Of a stretch of DNA of 64,000 nucleotides, positions 41,051 to 48,834 are shown in pieces. Numbering within the stretch: the first letter of the stretch is position 1; every line of letters starts with the position of its first letter. Made by a program: the position numbers and the translations under genes. This DNA comes from JAGPUQ01 sp036677085 (GTDB lineage: Bacteria; Pseudomonadota; Gammaproteobacteria; Pseudomonadales; Porticoccaceae): contig JAKFFI010000036.1 in assembly GCA_036677085.1 (NCBI GenBank), positions 89,837 to 153,836 on the forward strand. The letters run 5' to 3'. The notes beneath the pieces are model-generated. The model saw only the letters and a list, made by a program, of their open reading frames with translations, made no database searches and was not told the DNA's origin.

Positions 41051-42850
41051 TTACTTTTTGGAAAAGGTGAAATGTTTTTCCATGTCCCGCTCGACGTCGG
41101 CGAGGTGCGCCATGTACTTCACGAAGCCGCCGTTGTAGGTGCCGTCCTGGCGGCGGTTGTCCTCGCCCTCGAAGTTGTAGTACCCCGGCGTGCACTGCTT
41201 GTTGCGATCGGTCTTGCCGCGGAACTTGATGACTTCCTGCACCCAGAATTCCTCAGCGTCCTCGGTCACATCCAGCGCCTGATAACCATTCTTGCGGACG
41301 TGATCGATGCAGGCGGCGATATGGCCCCCCTGACTCTGCATCATGTCGGTCAGGTTGAACTGAAAGGACGCCTGGTAGCCGTTCATGATGAACAGGTTGG
41401 GGTAGCCCTTGGAGTGAATGCCGAGCAAGGTACGGATGCCGTCCTTATACTTGTCGTTCAGCTCGACGCCGTTCTCGCCGATGATCTGGTTGTAGATGCC
41501 GGTTTTCTGGATCTCGAACCCGGTCGCGTAGATGAGCAGGTCCAGCTCGTACTGCACGCCGTCGAACACCGGGCCTTTTTCATTGATTTCGGTGATGCCC
41601 TTGCCGTGGGTATCGACCAGATGCACGTTCGGCCGGTTGAAGGTGGGCAGATAGTCCTCGTGGAAGCAGGGCCGCTTGCACATCATCATGTACCACGGCT
41701 TCAGCGCCTCGGCGGTGGCCTTGTCCTCGACAATCTCTTCGATGCGTTTGTGGATGCGCATCATCGAATCGATGTTGGCATTCTCCTGGCGCCGCAGCTT
41801 TTCCTCGCGCGGCATCGCCGCGATCTTGGCGAGCGCCTCGGGGCTCAGCGGCTTGGGTTTCAGCATCAGGTCACGGCGCTGCATCTGCCAGCCCGGTGGC
41901 AGCTTCTTTGCCCACTCGGGATCGGTTTCCCAGTCATCGCGGATGTCGATGGATGACGGCGTGCGCTGGAACACATACAGCTCCTTCGCGTTGGCACCCA
42001 GGCCGGGCACCGCCTGCACGGCGGTGGCACCGGTGCCGATGATGCCGACGCGCTTGTCCTTCAGCTTCTCCAGGTTGTCGCCGGTGTAGGCGTAATCCCA
42101 CCGCGAGGTGTGGAACGAATGGCCCCTGAAGGTTTCCATGCCCTTGATCTTGGTGAGCTTGGGCTTGGACAGGATGCCGTTCGCACAGATCACGAAGCGC
42201 GCCTTCATGTGGTCGCCGCGGTCGGTCTTGATATGCCAGAGCTGCTCGGTCTTGTTCCAGCGGGTCTCGATCACCGTGGTCTGGAACACCGCCAGATCAT
42301 AGAGATCGTATTTTTTCGCGATCGCCCGGCAGTGCGCAAAAATCTCGTCACCCCGCGCGTAACGGTGTTTCGGGACGTAGTTCATTTCGTCCAGCAGCGG
42401 CAGATAGTCGTAGGAGGGCACGTCGCAGGCGATGCCCGGGTAGCGGTTCCAGTACCAGGTGCCGCCGACATCGGCACCGCGCTCGACGATGCGGATACTG
42501 TCGACGCCGATTTCGCGCAGCCGCGCCGAGGTCAGCAGCGCCGAAAAGCCACCGCCGATGAACAGACATTCCACGGTATCGGTCAGCGGCGCGCGCGGGG
42601 TGACCGGACCGGCGTAGGGGTCCTGGTCGTATTTGGCGAGCGCGCCCTGCAATTCCGTGTCGTACTGCTTGCTGCCCTCGGGCCGATAGTTGATGCGCAG
42701 ATCCCGCTCCTCGGCGAAGCGCTGTTTGATGGCGTCGTAATACGACTGCGGATGGGTCTCCTCCGACAGCGGGTCCATCACGCCAAACTGGGGCGAATCC
42801 AAGCGGATCGCGCCGTGCATGACGATGTCTTCTGCGGTATTGCTGCTCAT
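41051..42850 (-). CDS. FAD-dependent monooxygenase, Baeyer-Villiger type
   Basis: This 599-residue class B flavoprotein monooxygenase has a dinucleotide fold FIGGGFSALLTSARL (about 97-111; the last Gly of GxGxxG is Ala) and the FAD segment GGTWYWNRYPGIACDVPS (129-146). The Baeyer-Villiger fingerprint FRGHSFHTSRWD spans 241-252 (FxGxxxHxxxWD form). The NADPH-binding fold is VGIIGTGATAVQAVP (268-282), and DLLIYATGFE lies in the second half. The N-terminal extension of about 90 residues resembles that of larger ketone monooxygenases. GGAG 7 bases before the ATG supports the start. It is the first gene of the cluster, so oxygen insertion is likely the entry or key step. Confidence 0.9.
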   Translation of the reverse strand: MSSNTAEDIVMHGAIRLDSPQFGVMDPLSEETHPQSYYDAIKQRFAEERDLRINYRPEGSKQYDTELQGALAKYDQDPYAGPVTPRAPLTDTVECLFIGGGFSALLTSARLREIGVDSIRIVERGADVGGTWYWNRYPGIACDVPSYDYLPLLDEMNYVPKHRYARGDEIFAHCRAIAKKYDLYDLAVFQTTVIETRWNKTEQLWHIKTDRGDHMKARFVICANGILSKPKLTKIKGMETFRGHSFHTSRWDYAYTGDNLEKLKDKRVGIIGTGATAVQAVPGLGANAKELYVFQRTPSSIDIRDDWETDPEWAKKLPPGWQMQRRDLMLKPKPLSPEALAKIAAMPREEKLRRQENANIDSMMRIHKRIEEIVEDKATAEALKPWYMMMCKRPCFHEDYLPTFNRPNVHLVDTHGKGITEINEKGPVFDGVQYELDLLIYATGFEIQKTGIYNQIIGENGVELNDKYKDGIRTLLGIHSKGYPNLFIMNGYQASFQFNLTDMMQSQGGHIAACIDHVRKNGYQALDVTEDAEEFWVQEVIKFRGKTDRNKQCTPGYYNFEGEDNRRQDGTYNGGFVKYMAHLADVERDMEKHFTFSKK

Positions 42851-43130
42851 GTGGTCACTCCGTGAATCAACAGGGGATCGATTGCCGCAACCGGCGTCGC
42901 CCGGCGCGGATTTAGGTAAATGGGCTGCCGATGATAGCCGCTATGAGTGAGCGGGCAAACCGAATGGCAAAGGGTCGGGCGAACGGGCCGGCCGAGCCCC
43001 GGTGCGGGCGGGGGTGGTGGTGGCGGTGGGGGTAGTGGGGGCAGTGGGGGCAGTGGGGGCAGTGGGGCAGACGCGGCGGACCGCGGTTGTCGATCCGGCC
43101 GGACGGGATGCTTCCGCGCCGCGATTTCCT
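42851..43130. other. Intergenic region with G-rich tandem repeat
   Basis: This non-coding stretch between the monooxygenase and the protease is about 280 bases. Its notable content is the G-tract repeat at 43007-43070, described separately. No gene or compact terminator with a T-tract was found. Confidence 0.5.
43007..43070 (+). repeat. G-rich tandem repeat (GTGGGGGCA units), potential G-quadruplex
   Basis: The plus strand contains successive runs of five G separated by four bases (TAGT or CAGT), in units of GTGGGGGCA repeated three to four times with degenerate flanks. Four or more G5 runs with short loops meet the usual rule for G-quadruplex formation. It lies upstream of the monooxygenase operon, in the intergenic region. 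Confidence 0.75.
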
Positions 43131-43157
43131 GGGGGCGACGGCCTGGCCGTCGCCCCC
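43131..43157 (-). terminator. Stable hairpin downstream of the metalloprotease gene (no T-tract)
   Basis: GGGGGCGACGG and CCGTCGCCCCC form an 11-bp perfect stem with a 5-base loop, 44 bases after the protease stop. No run of T follows on the minus strand, so it may stop transcription weakly or protect the 3' end of the mRNA. Confidence 0.5.
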
Positions 43158-43200
43158 GAGGTTCATCCGCGGTGCGCTGCGCGGAACGGCAGCGACCGGC

Positions 43201-45546
43201 TTATTTCGCCGGCTTGCCGCGTCCGCCGCTACGCCGCAGTACCTGCACCGTGACCGTGGCGCTGGCGCTCGCGACCCCATCGCTGATCTGGTAGCTGAAG
43301 CTGTCGCTACCCTTGAAGCGCGTGTTGGGGGTGTACTCCAGGGTCCCATCGGGGTTCAACCGCACCTGCCCCTTGGTGGGCTGGCTGGCCGCGATCAGGG
43401 TCAGCGGCATGTCCAGCGGACTCCAGTCGTTGGCCAGTACCGGAATGACTACCGGCGTGTTCTCCAGGGTGCTGGCGCGGTCGTCCACCGCCACCGGGGT
43501 GGCGACCACGGGTTGCACCACATAGGTGACGCTGCCGGCGGCGGCCAGGTTGGGGTCGGCGGCGTGCTGGACGCTGACCGCGATATCGTAGATACCCTCG
43601 GTGGCCGTCGGCGGCGAAGTCACCGTCAGCGTCGCAGTGCCGGTCGCGCCCGGCGCCAGGGTCAGGCTTGCGGGCAGTGTCGGTGCTGGCCATCCCGCCG
43701 GGATCTGGGCATCGAGTGCAAGGGTGGCCGGCGGGCAGGACGCGCTGTCGTGGTTGCTGATGCTCAGGCCGTAATCGACCGCAGTGCCCGGTGTCGCCCA
43801 CTGGCCTTCCGCCGGCGTCAGGGTCAGCACGGGTGCGGCGCGGACACAGACCGGAGTGGCAAAGCTGATGTCGATCAGGGCGCCGGCGTCGGTGGTCAAC
43901 AGGGTGTCAAAGCGCAAGCCGGCGGCGTCGTCGGCGTAGCTCGCGCTCGGGATGAGCGCCGGATCGTCCCAGTCGTAATAGCTGCTGGTCTGGCTGGCCG
44001 GGGTGAGATCGAGTGCAAAGCTGCTATCGGGGTCGTGATCCGCGGCGGAGCGGAACAACACGCCATCGTGCACGTTGGCCTTGCTGGCCAGGGGACTGTC
44101 GTAGCCGACCGGCTCCCGGAATTCCAGGTAATACCAGCGGGTGGCGCCGCTCGCCGGATCGATGTCACGAAGAACCTTCAGTGCGACCGGGCTGCCCCCG
44201 TCGCCGCTTATATAGGGCGCGATCTGGTAGCTGCCACTGGCCGTTACCTCCTGCACTTGTGGGGTATCCGGCTGATCAAGCCAGCCCAGTCGGCTCTTGT
44301 GGAAGGCGTTGAAGTGGCGGGCACCGCTGTTGCCCATGATGTCGAAGTGGTCGCCGTACTGAATATTGGCGCAACCCTCGCCGGCCTCGCCGATCACCTC
44401 GGTGCCGCATTCCAGCGCATGGGCGTGGTAGAGGCCGAAATTGTGGCCGAGCTCGTGCCCGACCACCAACGTATCCAGCCGGCCATTGCTCCAGGCGCGC
44501 GACGGCTTGCCGCCGATGGTACCCAAGCCGGCCCAGGTGCAACTGGTGATAACGGGAAACATGTAAACGATGCGCCGGTAGCCGGACAGATCGATGCCGG
44601 CGGCGGCGGCTGCCTGATCGGCCTTGGCGGTGAAGTCGCCGGTGATGCTGGCGGTCGCGCAGTTGGTGCGGTCGTAGTCGATGGTCAGCCAGCCCGAGAC
44701 GTCGCCTTCCAGCCAGGTGAGCCCCTGCGAGTTCTCCCGAAAAAAGCCGCTGACGCTGTTGAAGACCAGGTGTTGGGTTTCCTCCGCGGACCAGGGCTGC
44801 TCACTGGGCTGGCTGGCGAAATTGATCAGCAATACCGCGACGCGCTGTGCGCCTCGGGTATCCGCCAGAATCGTCGGTCCGGTGCCCGTTGCCGATGTGC
44901 CGCTGCCATCCAGGTGCAGGACTTCCAGTCCCTGTGCGTCGGCGTCGAGCAGCAGGCTGGCGGCGCCGGCCCCGGTCGGGTGCGCCAGGCGCAGACCCCG
45001 CGCCCGCACCAGCGTGCCGCTCATCAGATCCGTGCGCGGCGTTGCCAAGTGCAGCTCCAGGCGCTCGCCGGCACGGTCGCCGGGGGCGCGGGTGTCGAGG
45101 CGGGTGTCGAGAAAGTAACGGGGCCGGCTATTGCCCGTGTCGTGATCCTCGAACAGCGCCGTCAGTTCGCCTTCGACCAGCACCCGCTGCCCGATGACAT
45201 CGTTCAGGGCCGCGGGCAGATTCGTGGCCAGATCCTCCGGCAGCGCCAGCCGCCGCACTTCGGCCGGGTCGAATTCGAGGAGTTCCAGCAGCAACGCCTG
45301 GCGCTCGCGGGCGAGCGCGGTCAGTTCCTTCAGGCGCGTGGCACGGGCCGCGGCCGGCACCTGATGATAGCCGCGGATGGCGGCGGCCAGGTCGAGGGTG
45401 AGGCGTTCCGCCGCCGCAATGGCTGGCGCGTGGTCGCTGGGCGGCGCGGCGAAGCCTTGCCCGCCGGTGAGGGCAGCGCAAATCAGTATCAGACCGCCCA
45501 GCAGCAGGCGGCCCGGGCGGATGCAAAGCGAACCATATGTCGGCAT
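43201..45546 (-). CDS. Secreted zinc metalloprotease (gametolysin-like) with C-terminal Ig-like domains
   Basis: This 781-residue exported protein has a signal peptide (LLLGGLILICAALTGGQGFA) and an N-terminal propeptide-like region (35-225). The M11/metzincin-type catalytic domain has HELGHNFGLYH (residues 364-374) and a downstream Met-turn candidate DIMGNSGARHFNAFHK. C-terminal parts are a NEW3-like beta domain (about 590-680) and a cadherin/VCBS-like Ig domain with SDSFSYQISDGVASASATVTV. There is no sorting anchor. It is divergent from the DUF11 protein gene, so the two share an 840-base control region. The substrate is unknown. Confidence 0.85.
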   Translation of the reverse strand: MPTYGSLCIRPGRLLLGGLILICAALTGGQGFAAPPSDHAPAIAAAERLTLDLAAAIRGYHQVPAAARATRLKELTALARERQALLLELLEFDPAEVRRLALPEDLATNLPAALNDVIGQRVLVEGELTALFEDHDTGNSRPRYFLDTRLDTRAPGDRAGERLELHLATPRTDLMSGTLVRARGLRLAHPTGAGAASLLLDADAQGLEVLHLDGSGTSATGTGPTILADTRGAQRVAVLLINFASQPSEQPWSAEETQHLVFNSVSGFFRENSQGLTWLEGDVSGWLTIDYDRTNCATASITGDFTAKADQAAAAAGIDLSGYRRIVYMFPVITSCTWAGLGTIGGKPSRAWSNGRLDTLVVGHELGHNFGLYHAHALECGTEVIGEAGEGCANIQYGDHFDIMGNSGARHFNAFHKSRLGWLDQPDTPQVQEVTASGSYQIAPYISGDGGSPVALKVLRDIDPASGATRWYYLEFREPVGYDSPLASKANVHDGVLFRSAADHDPDSSFALDLTPASQTSSYYDWDDPALIPSASYADDAAGLRFDTLLTTDAGALIDISFATPVCVRAAPVLTLTPAEGQWATPGTAVDYGLSISNHDSASCPPATLALDAQIPAGWPAPTLPASLTLAPGATGTATLTVTSPPTATEGIYDIAVSVQHAADPNLAAAGSVTYVVQPVVATPVAVDDRASTLENTPVVIPVLANDWSPLDMPLTLIAASQPTKGQVRLNPDGTLEYTPNTRFKGSDSFSYQISDGVASASATVTVQVLRRSGGRGKPAK

Positions 45547-46023
45547 GGCGATACCCTGTCAATGAGCCGGGTACTCCCGGCGTTGATGTCCTTGGTCGCC
45601 GGCAACGCGGCGCCCGGCAAATATCGGCCGCGAGCCGCGCGGTTACCGTGATCGGGTAGGCAGTTGGCGTGCGCCGCGGCGCAGGCGTTTCGCGAGTTGC
45701 GATGGCGCGCACGATTCTTCGATCGTCGCGGATGGTTTCGGCGCGAGAACCCCGACGCAGCGGGATGCATGCTGCGCGGATGTATGGAAATAACCGCTAA
45801 GTCTGATAAATCGACCGCTGGTCGGTAATATCGCTGTCACATGACGCAAATTCGGGGGTTTTGACAGGACACGTCAAGGGCTGGCAAATTCTGAAAACTT
45901 TCGTATTTCATTAAGTTATATCGGTTGAATAAAGCTGTTTATACAGTTTTCGCCACCCTGGAGCGGCGTCGAAGCGCCGCCTTGACGTCTGCCGTCGAAC
46001 GGGAGCACTCTGCTTTTGCTTCG
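45547..46023. other. Divergent promoter region of the protease and DUF11 genes
   Basis: There are no supported genes in this stretch. The segment 45780-45950 is markedly AT-richer than its surroundings and holds TTGACA at 45861-45866 and A/T-rich blocks (TTATAT, TTTATACAG) that may include promoters. No hexamer pair is convincing on both elements. The transcript of the DUF11 gene must start before the riboswitch at 46024. Confidence 0.45.
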
Positions 46024-46131
46024 AAAGGGCAAGGTCCGCCGAATACAACTCCCTGGATCGGGAAAGCGGACCGCGCAACGCCACGGATTCTGGTCGCGCC
46101 GTGTAAATGCCAGAACAGCCGGGCTGCCGAA
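46024..46131 (+). ncRNA. Candidate cyclic-di-GMP-I (GEMM) riboswitch aptamer
   Basis: The order of conserved GEMM elements is present. AAAGGGCAAG comes first, then helix GGTCCGC/GCGGACC (46033-46039 with 46066-46072). The joining motif GCGCAACGCCACGG (consensus GACGCAAAGCCACGG) follows. The second helix, TTCTGG/CCAGAA (46088-46093 with 46110-46115), leads into CAGCCGGGCTGCCGAA, almost exactly the GEMM 3' hairpin. Deviations are CAAG for CAAA after GGG, CAACGCC for CAAAGCC, and a long apical part in the first helix instead of a plain GNRA loop. It lies 258 bases before a large secreted protein, a typical regulon member for this class. Confidence 0.68.
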
Positions 46132-46388
46132 AAGCACCGACGGGTTGTCGACGGATCGACAGTCGGGGTCTGACTCGGTGGCAGGCAACAAGCAACAGGC
46201 AATCCTCCGCCGTTTCGATCCCCCGCTGTTTTCTGATCGCGCTGCGCGCTCTGCTCCGAACGGGGCTGCGCGCGGCGCCTTCGCCGTCATTTCCCGTTGG
46301 GGCGGGCCGGCAACCGCCGGTCCCCAGAGGTCGAACGCCGGGTGGCCTTCCGCCGCCGGTGCAACGAACACAACGGGAGTACAGCATC

Positions 46389-48728
46389 ATGAAACACCCA
46401 AAACGAAATCGGGGCGCACGCAGCGGCTGGCCGCTCGCCGCGCCCCGCACACTGATCGCGAGTCTCGCCCTGGCGGGCGCCATCGCATGGCCGGGCGTGG
46501 CCACTGCACAAGATCCGGTAGAAAGCTGCGGCGGGTCGCTGACCAATGCTTTTGTCGCACCCACGCCAGCCACCCCGCGGTTCGTGGGGGATACCCTCAG
46601 ACTCCGCGCCACCATGACCAACACTACGGTGGATTCGCCCTGGGAGGTGCATAGCTTCGAGCACAAGCTGGATTGCGCCAACGCGGGCAATTTCTTCACC
46701 TGTGTCGATGACGGCACGGTGATGACCTATGTCGGCAATGTCACGACCACCTGTCAGGATGTGGCTGACGCCGATGTCACCTGGGGAGTGGATACATCCA
46801 CCACCAATCTGGTCTCCTTTACACCGTCCGATCCGGTGATTCTGGATCTTCCGGGCGGTGCGCAACCCTCCTGTTACATCGAATTCGATATCCAGATCGC
46901 CAGTCTCTCCAACGACCTGACGCCGAACTCCATCACCTTTGCCAACGACGCGGAAGGTGACTGTTCGGAACTGCCCGGTGGCGCCCAGGGTTCCGGGGCG
47001 ACCACTGTGGCCACCTGCGGCATCACCCTTGAGAAGCAGGTGTACGATCCGGGGGCCGACGCTTGGCTCGCCGCCGATAACGCGGTGAACGGCGACGGGG
47101 AAGATCTCCTCCAGGTGATATTCGCGGGTGCCGATCCGATCGCGGCGACCGATACCGGCGATGTCCTCTACCGTCTGGTGGTGACAAACACCAGCTCCGT
47201 GACGATGTCGAGCGTGCTGGTCAATGACCTCGATCTGGGTGTCGTGGACGCAGAAGTCGGCCCACTCACTGCGGGTCAAGAGAAGACCGTCACTTCCGGC
47301 GAGATCGCCGCGCTCAATGCCCTCGGACGCTGTGAGGCGAGCGGCAATCTCGAAAACACCTCCAGTGCAACCGGGATCTGTCGTGCCAGTGCGCCGGTGG
47401 TGGATGAGGATGCCTCCAACAACGCCTGGGTGCAGTGCATCGGCGTGCCCAAAATCGACATCCTGAAGGAAGTCAGCCTCGACGGCAGCGACTGGCGCGA
47501 CGCCAATCTCGCAGGCGACGCGGATGTTCCGGAAGGCGGCTACGGCGATGACGCCTACTACCGCATTACGGTCACCAACACCGGCTCCGTGGATCTGGAG
47601 AATGTGGTCGTGAACGACGCCACGCTGGGCATCACCGATCATCCGGTGGGCGATCTGGCCGTGGGTGCCGCTGTGGTACTGGAGCAGGGTGATATAGCGG
47701 CGCTGTTTGTCGAAGGTCGCTGTGACGCGCGGGGCAATTACCTCAATACCGCGTCCACCACCGGCGAATCGGTCGAGACCGGGGAGGAGGTCACGGACAG
47801 CGATCCCGCCAATATCCGCTGCGTGGGAGAGCCCGATATCCAGATCGTGAAAGAGATCAGCGTGGATGGCGGTACGACCTGGGGCGATGCCAATGCGCCA
47901 GGGGATGCCGATACGCCCACGGTCGAGGCCCCCTCGGGTGCCCTGTACCGCTTCACCGTTACCAACATCGGCAACTTCCCGCTGGTGAACCTCGTGGTGG
48001 CAGATGCGGCTCTCGGCATCCCGCCAACCCCGATCCCCGGCACGCTTGAGCCGGGCGCCTTTGTCGTCATCGGCAGCGGCACTGCGGGCTTCGCGGATCT
48101 GGATGTGGCAGAGCGTTGCGACCATGGCGGTACCTTCACCAACACCGCCAGCGTCACCGCCAATCCGATCGACGATCCGGAGGAAGACGTAACCGACTCC
48201 GATCCGGCGACCCTGATCTGCACCGGCAACGATCTGTGCCTCACCCGCACGCCGGGCTTCTGGGGTACCCACCCCCACGTCACGGAAGAGTTCCTCGACA
48301 TCGAAGTCTGCGGGCTGCCCATCGAAGTCACCGATGCCGGTACCAGCAATTCCTCGGCCGAGGCCATGTGCATGAGCGGCCAGGATGCCAAGCAAGGCGG
48401 TACCAACATGCACTACCTGCAACTGGTACGGCAGTTGACCGCGGCCAAGCTCAATATCGCGGCATCCGCCACCAACGAAGGTACCTGTGACACGGTCGGC
48501 GGGGTAGATATCGACGCCCTGATCGCGCGCTGTGAGGCCGAGGCTCTGTGCGATGACACCGGTGCCAAGGCCGGCAAGCTGATCGCCGCCTCCCTCTGCA
48601 TCGAGCAACTCGATGCCTTCAACAACTCGGAGGACACCCTGGATGTCTTCGGGGCCTTCGTGACCCCCGGCCCGGCCGACCCCAGCGAGTGCCAGGAAGC
48701 CAACGGCAACAGCATCATCGTGAACTGA
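46389..48728 (+). CDS. Large secreted Cys-rich protein with DUF11-type repeats
   Basis: This 779-residue exported protein has a basic n-region and signal peptide (TLIASLALAGAIAWPGVATA). A first beta-rich domain (about 45-215) is followed by three DUF11-like Ig repeats, each with YR-x-T/V-VTNT-x-S/G and ending in a D-x-x-C pattern (about 215-350, 355-475, 478-615). The C-terminal domain begins CLTRTPGFWGTHPHV and is rich in Cys, Asn and Glu. There are 22 cysteines, all after the signal, so many disulfides are expected. It is very acidic and lacks an obvious anchor. GGGAG about 9 bases before the ATG supports the start. The upstream GEMM-like element and nearby DsbA-like gene suggest a c-di-GMP-controlled surface or matrix protein. 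Confidence 0.85.
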   Translation: MKHPKRNRGARSGWPLAAPRTLIASLALAGAIAWPGVATAQDPVESCGGSLTNAFVAPTPATPRFVGDTLRLRATMTNTTVDSPWEVHSFEHKLDCANAGNFFTCVDDGTVMTYVGNVTTTCQDVADADVTWGVDTSTTNLVSFTPSDPVILDLPGGAQPSCYIEFDIQIASLSNDLTPNSITFANDAEGDCSELPGGAQGSGATTVATCGITLEKQVYDPGADAWLAADNAVNGDGEDLLQVIFAGADPIAATDTGDVLYRLVVTNTSSVTMSSVLVNDLDLGVVDAEVGPLTAGQEKTVTSGEIAALNALGRCEASGNLENTSSATGICRASAPVVDEDASNNAWVQCIGVPKIDILKEVSLDGSDWRDANLAGDADVPEGGYGDDAYYRITVTNTGSVDLENVVVNDATLGITDHPVGDLAVGAAVVLEQGDIAALFVEGRCDARGNYLNTASTTGESVETGEEVTDSDPANIRCVGEPDIQIVKEISVDGGTTWGDANAPGDADTPTVEAPSGALYRFTVTNIGNFPLVNLVVADAALGIPPTPIPGTLEPGAFVVIGSGTAGFADLDVAERCDHGGTFTNTASVTANPIDDPEEDVTDSDPATLICTGNDLCLTRTPGFWGTHPHVTEEFLDIEVCGLPIEVTDAGTSNSSAEAMCMSGQDAKQGGTNMHYLQLVRQLTAAKLNIAASATNEGTCDTVGGVDIDALIARCEAEALCDDTGAKAGKLIAASLCIEQLDAFNNSEDTLDVFGAFVTPGPADPSECQEANGNSIIVN

Positions 48729-48742
48729 TGCCTGCCTGAACG

Positions 48743-48768
48743 GGCTGGCGGTGGACACGCCGCCAGCC
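48743..48768 (+). terminator. First hairpin after the DUF11 gene
   Basis: GGCTGGCGG and CCGCCAGCC form a 9-bp stem with an 8-base loop. There is no T-tract of its own; it stands 9 bases before the main terminator stem and may protect the mRNA end. Confidence 0.5.
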
Positions 48769-48777
48769 ACTGCCTTC

Positions 48778-48811
48778 AACCCGCCTCTCCCCTGAGAGGC
48801 GGGTTTTTTTT
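48778..48811 (+). terminator. Strong Rho-independent terminator
   Basis: AACCCGCCTCTC pairs perfectly over 12 bp with GAGAGGCGGGTT around a 4-base loop, followed by six more T residues. It cleanly ends the DUF11 transcript before the DsbA-like gene. Confidence 0.95.
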
Positions 48812-48834
48812 CTACCTGCAATGGAAGAGACTGC

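Noticed and set aside
43007..43070. CRISPR-like array in the repetitive tract
   Set aside because: Units are 9 bp without unique spacers; a simple G-rich microsatellite, with no cas genes nearby.
45547..45780. A second GEMM-like riboswitch in the protease leader (minus strand)
   Set aside because: A GCCGGGCGCC...TTGCCGG stretch is present, but the GCAAAGCC joint and both helices are missing.
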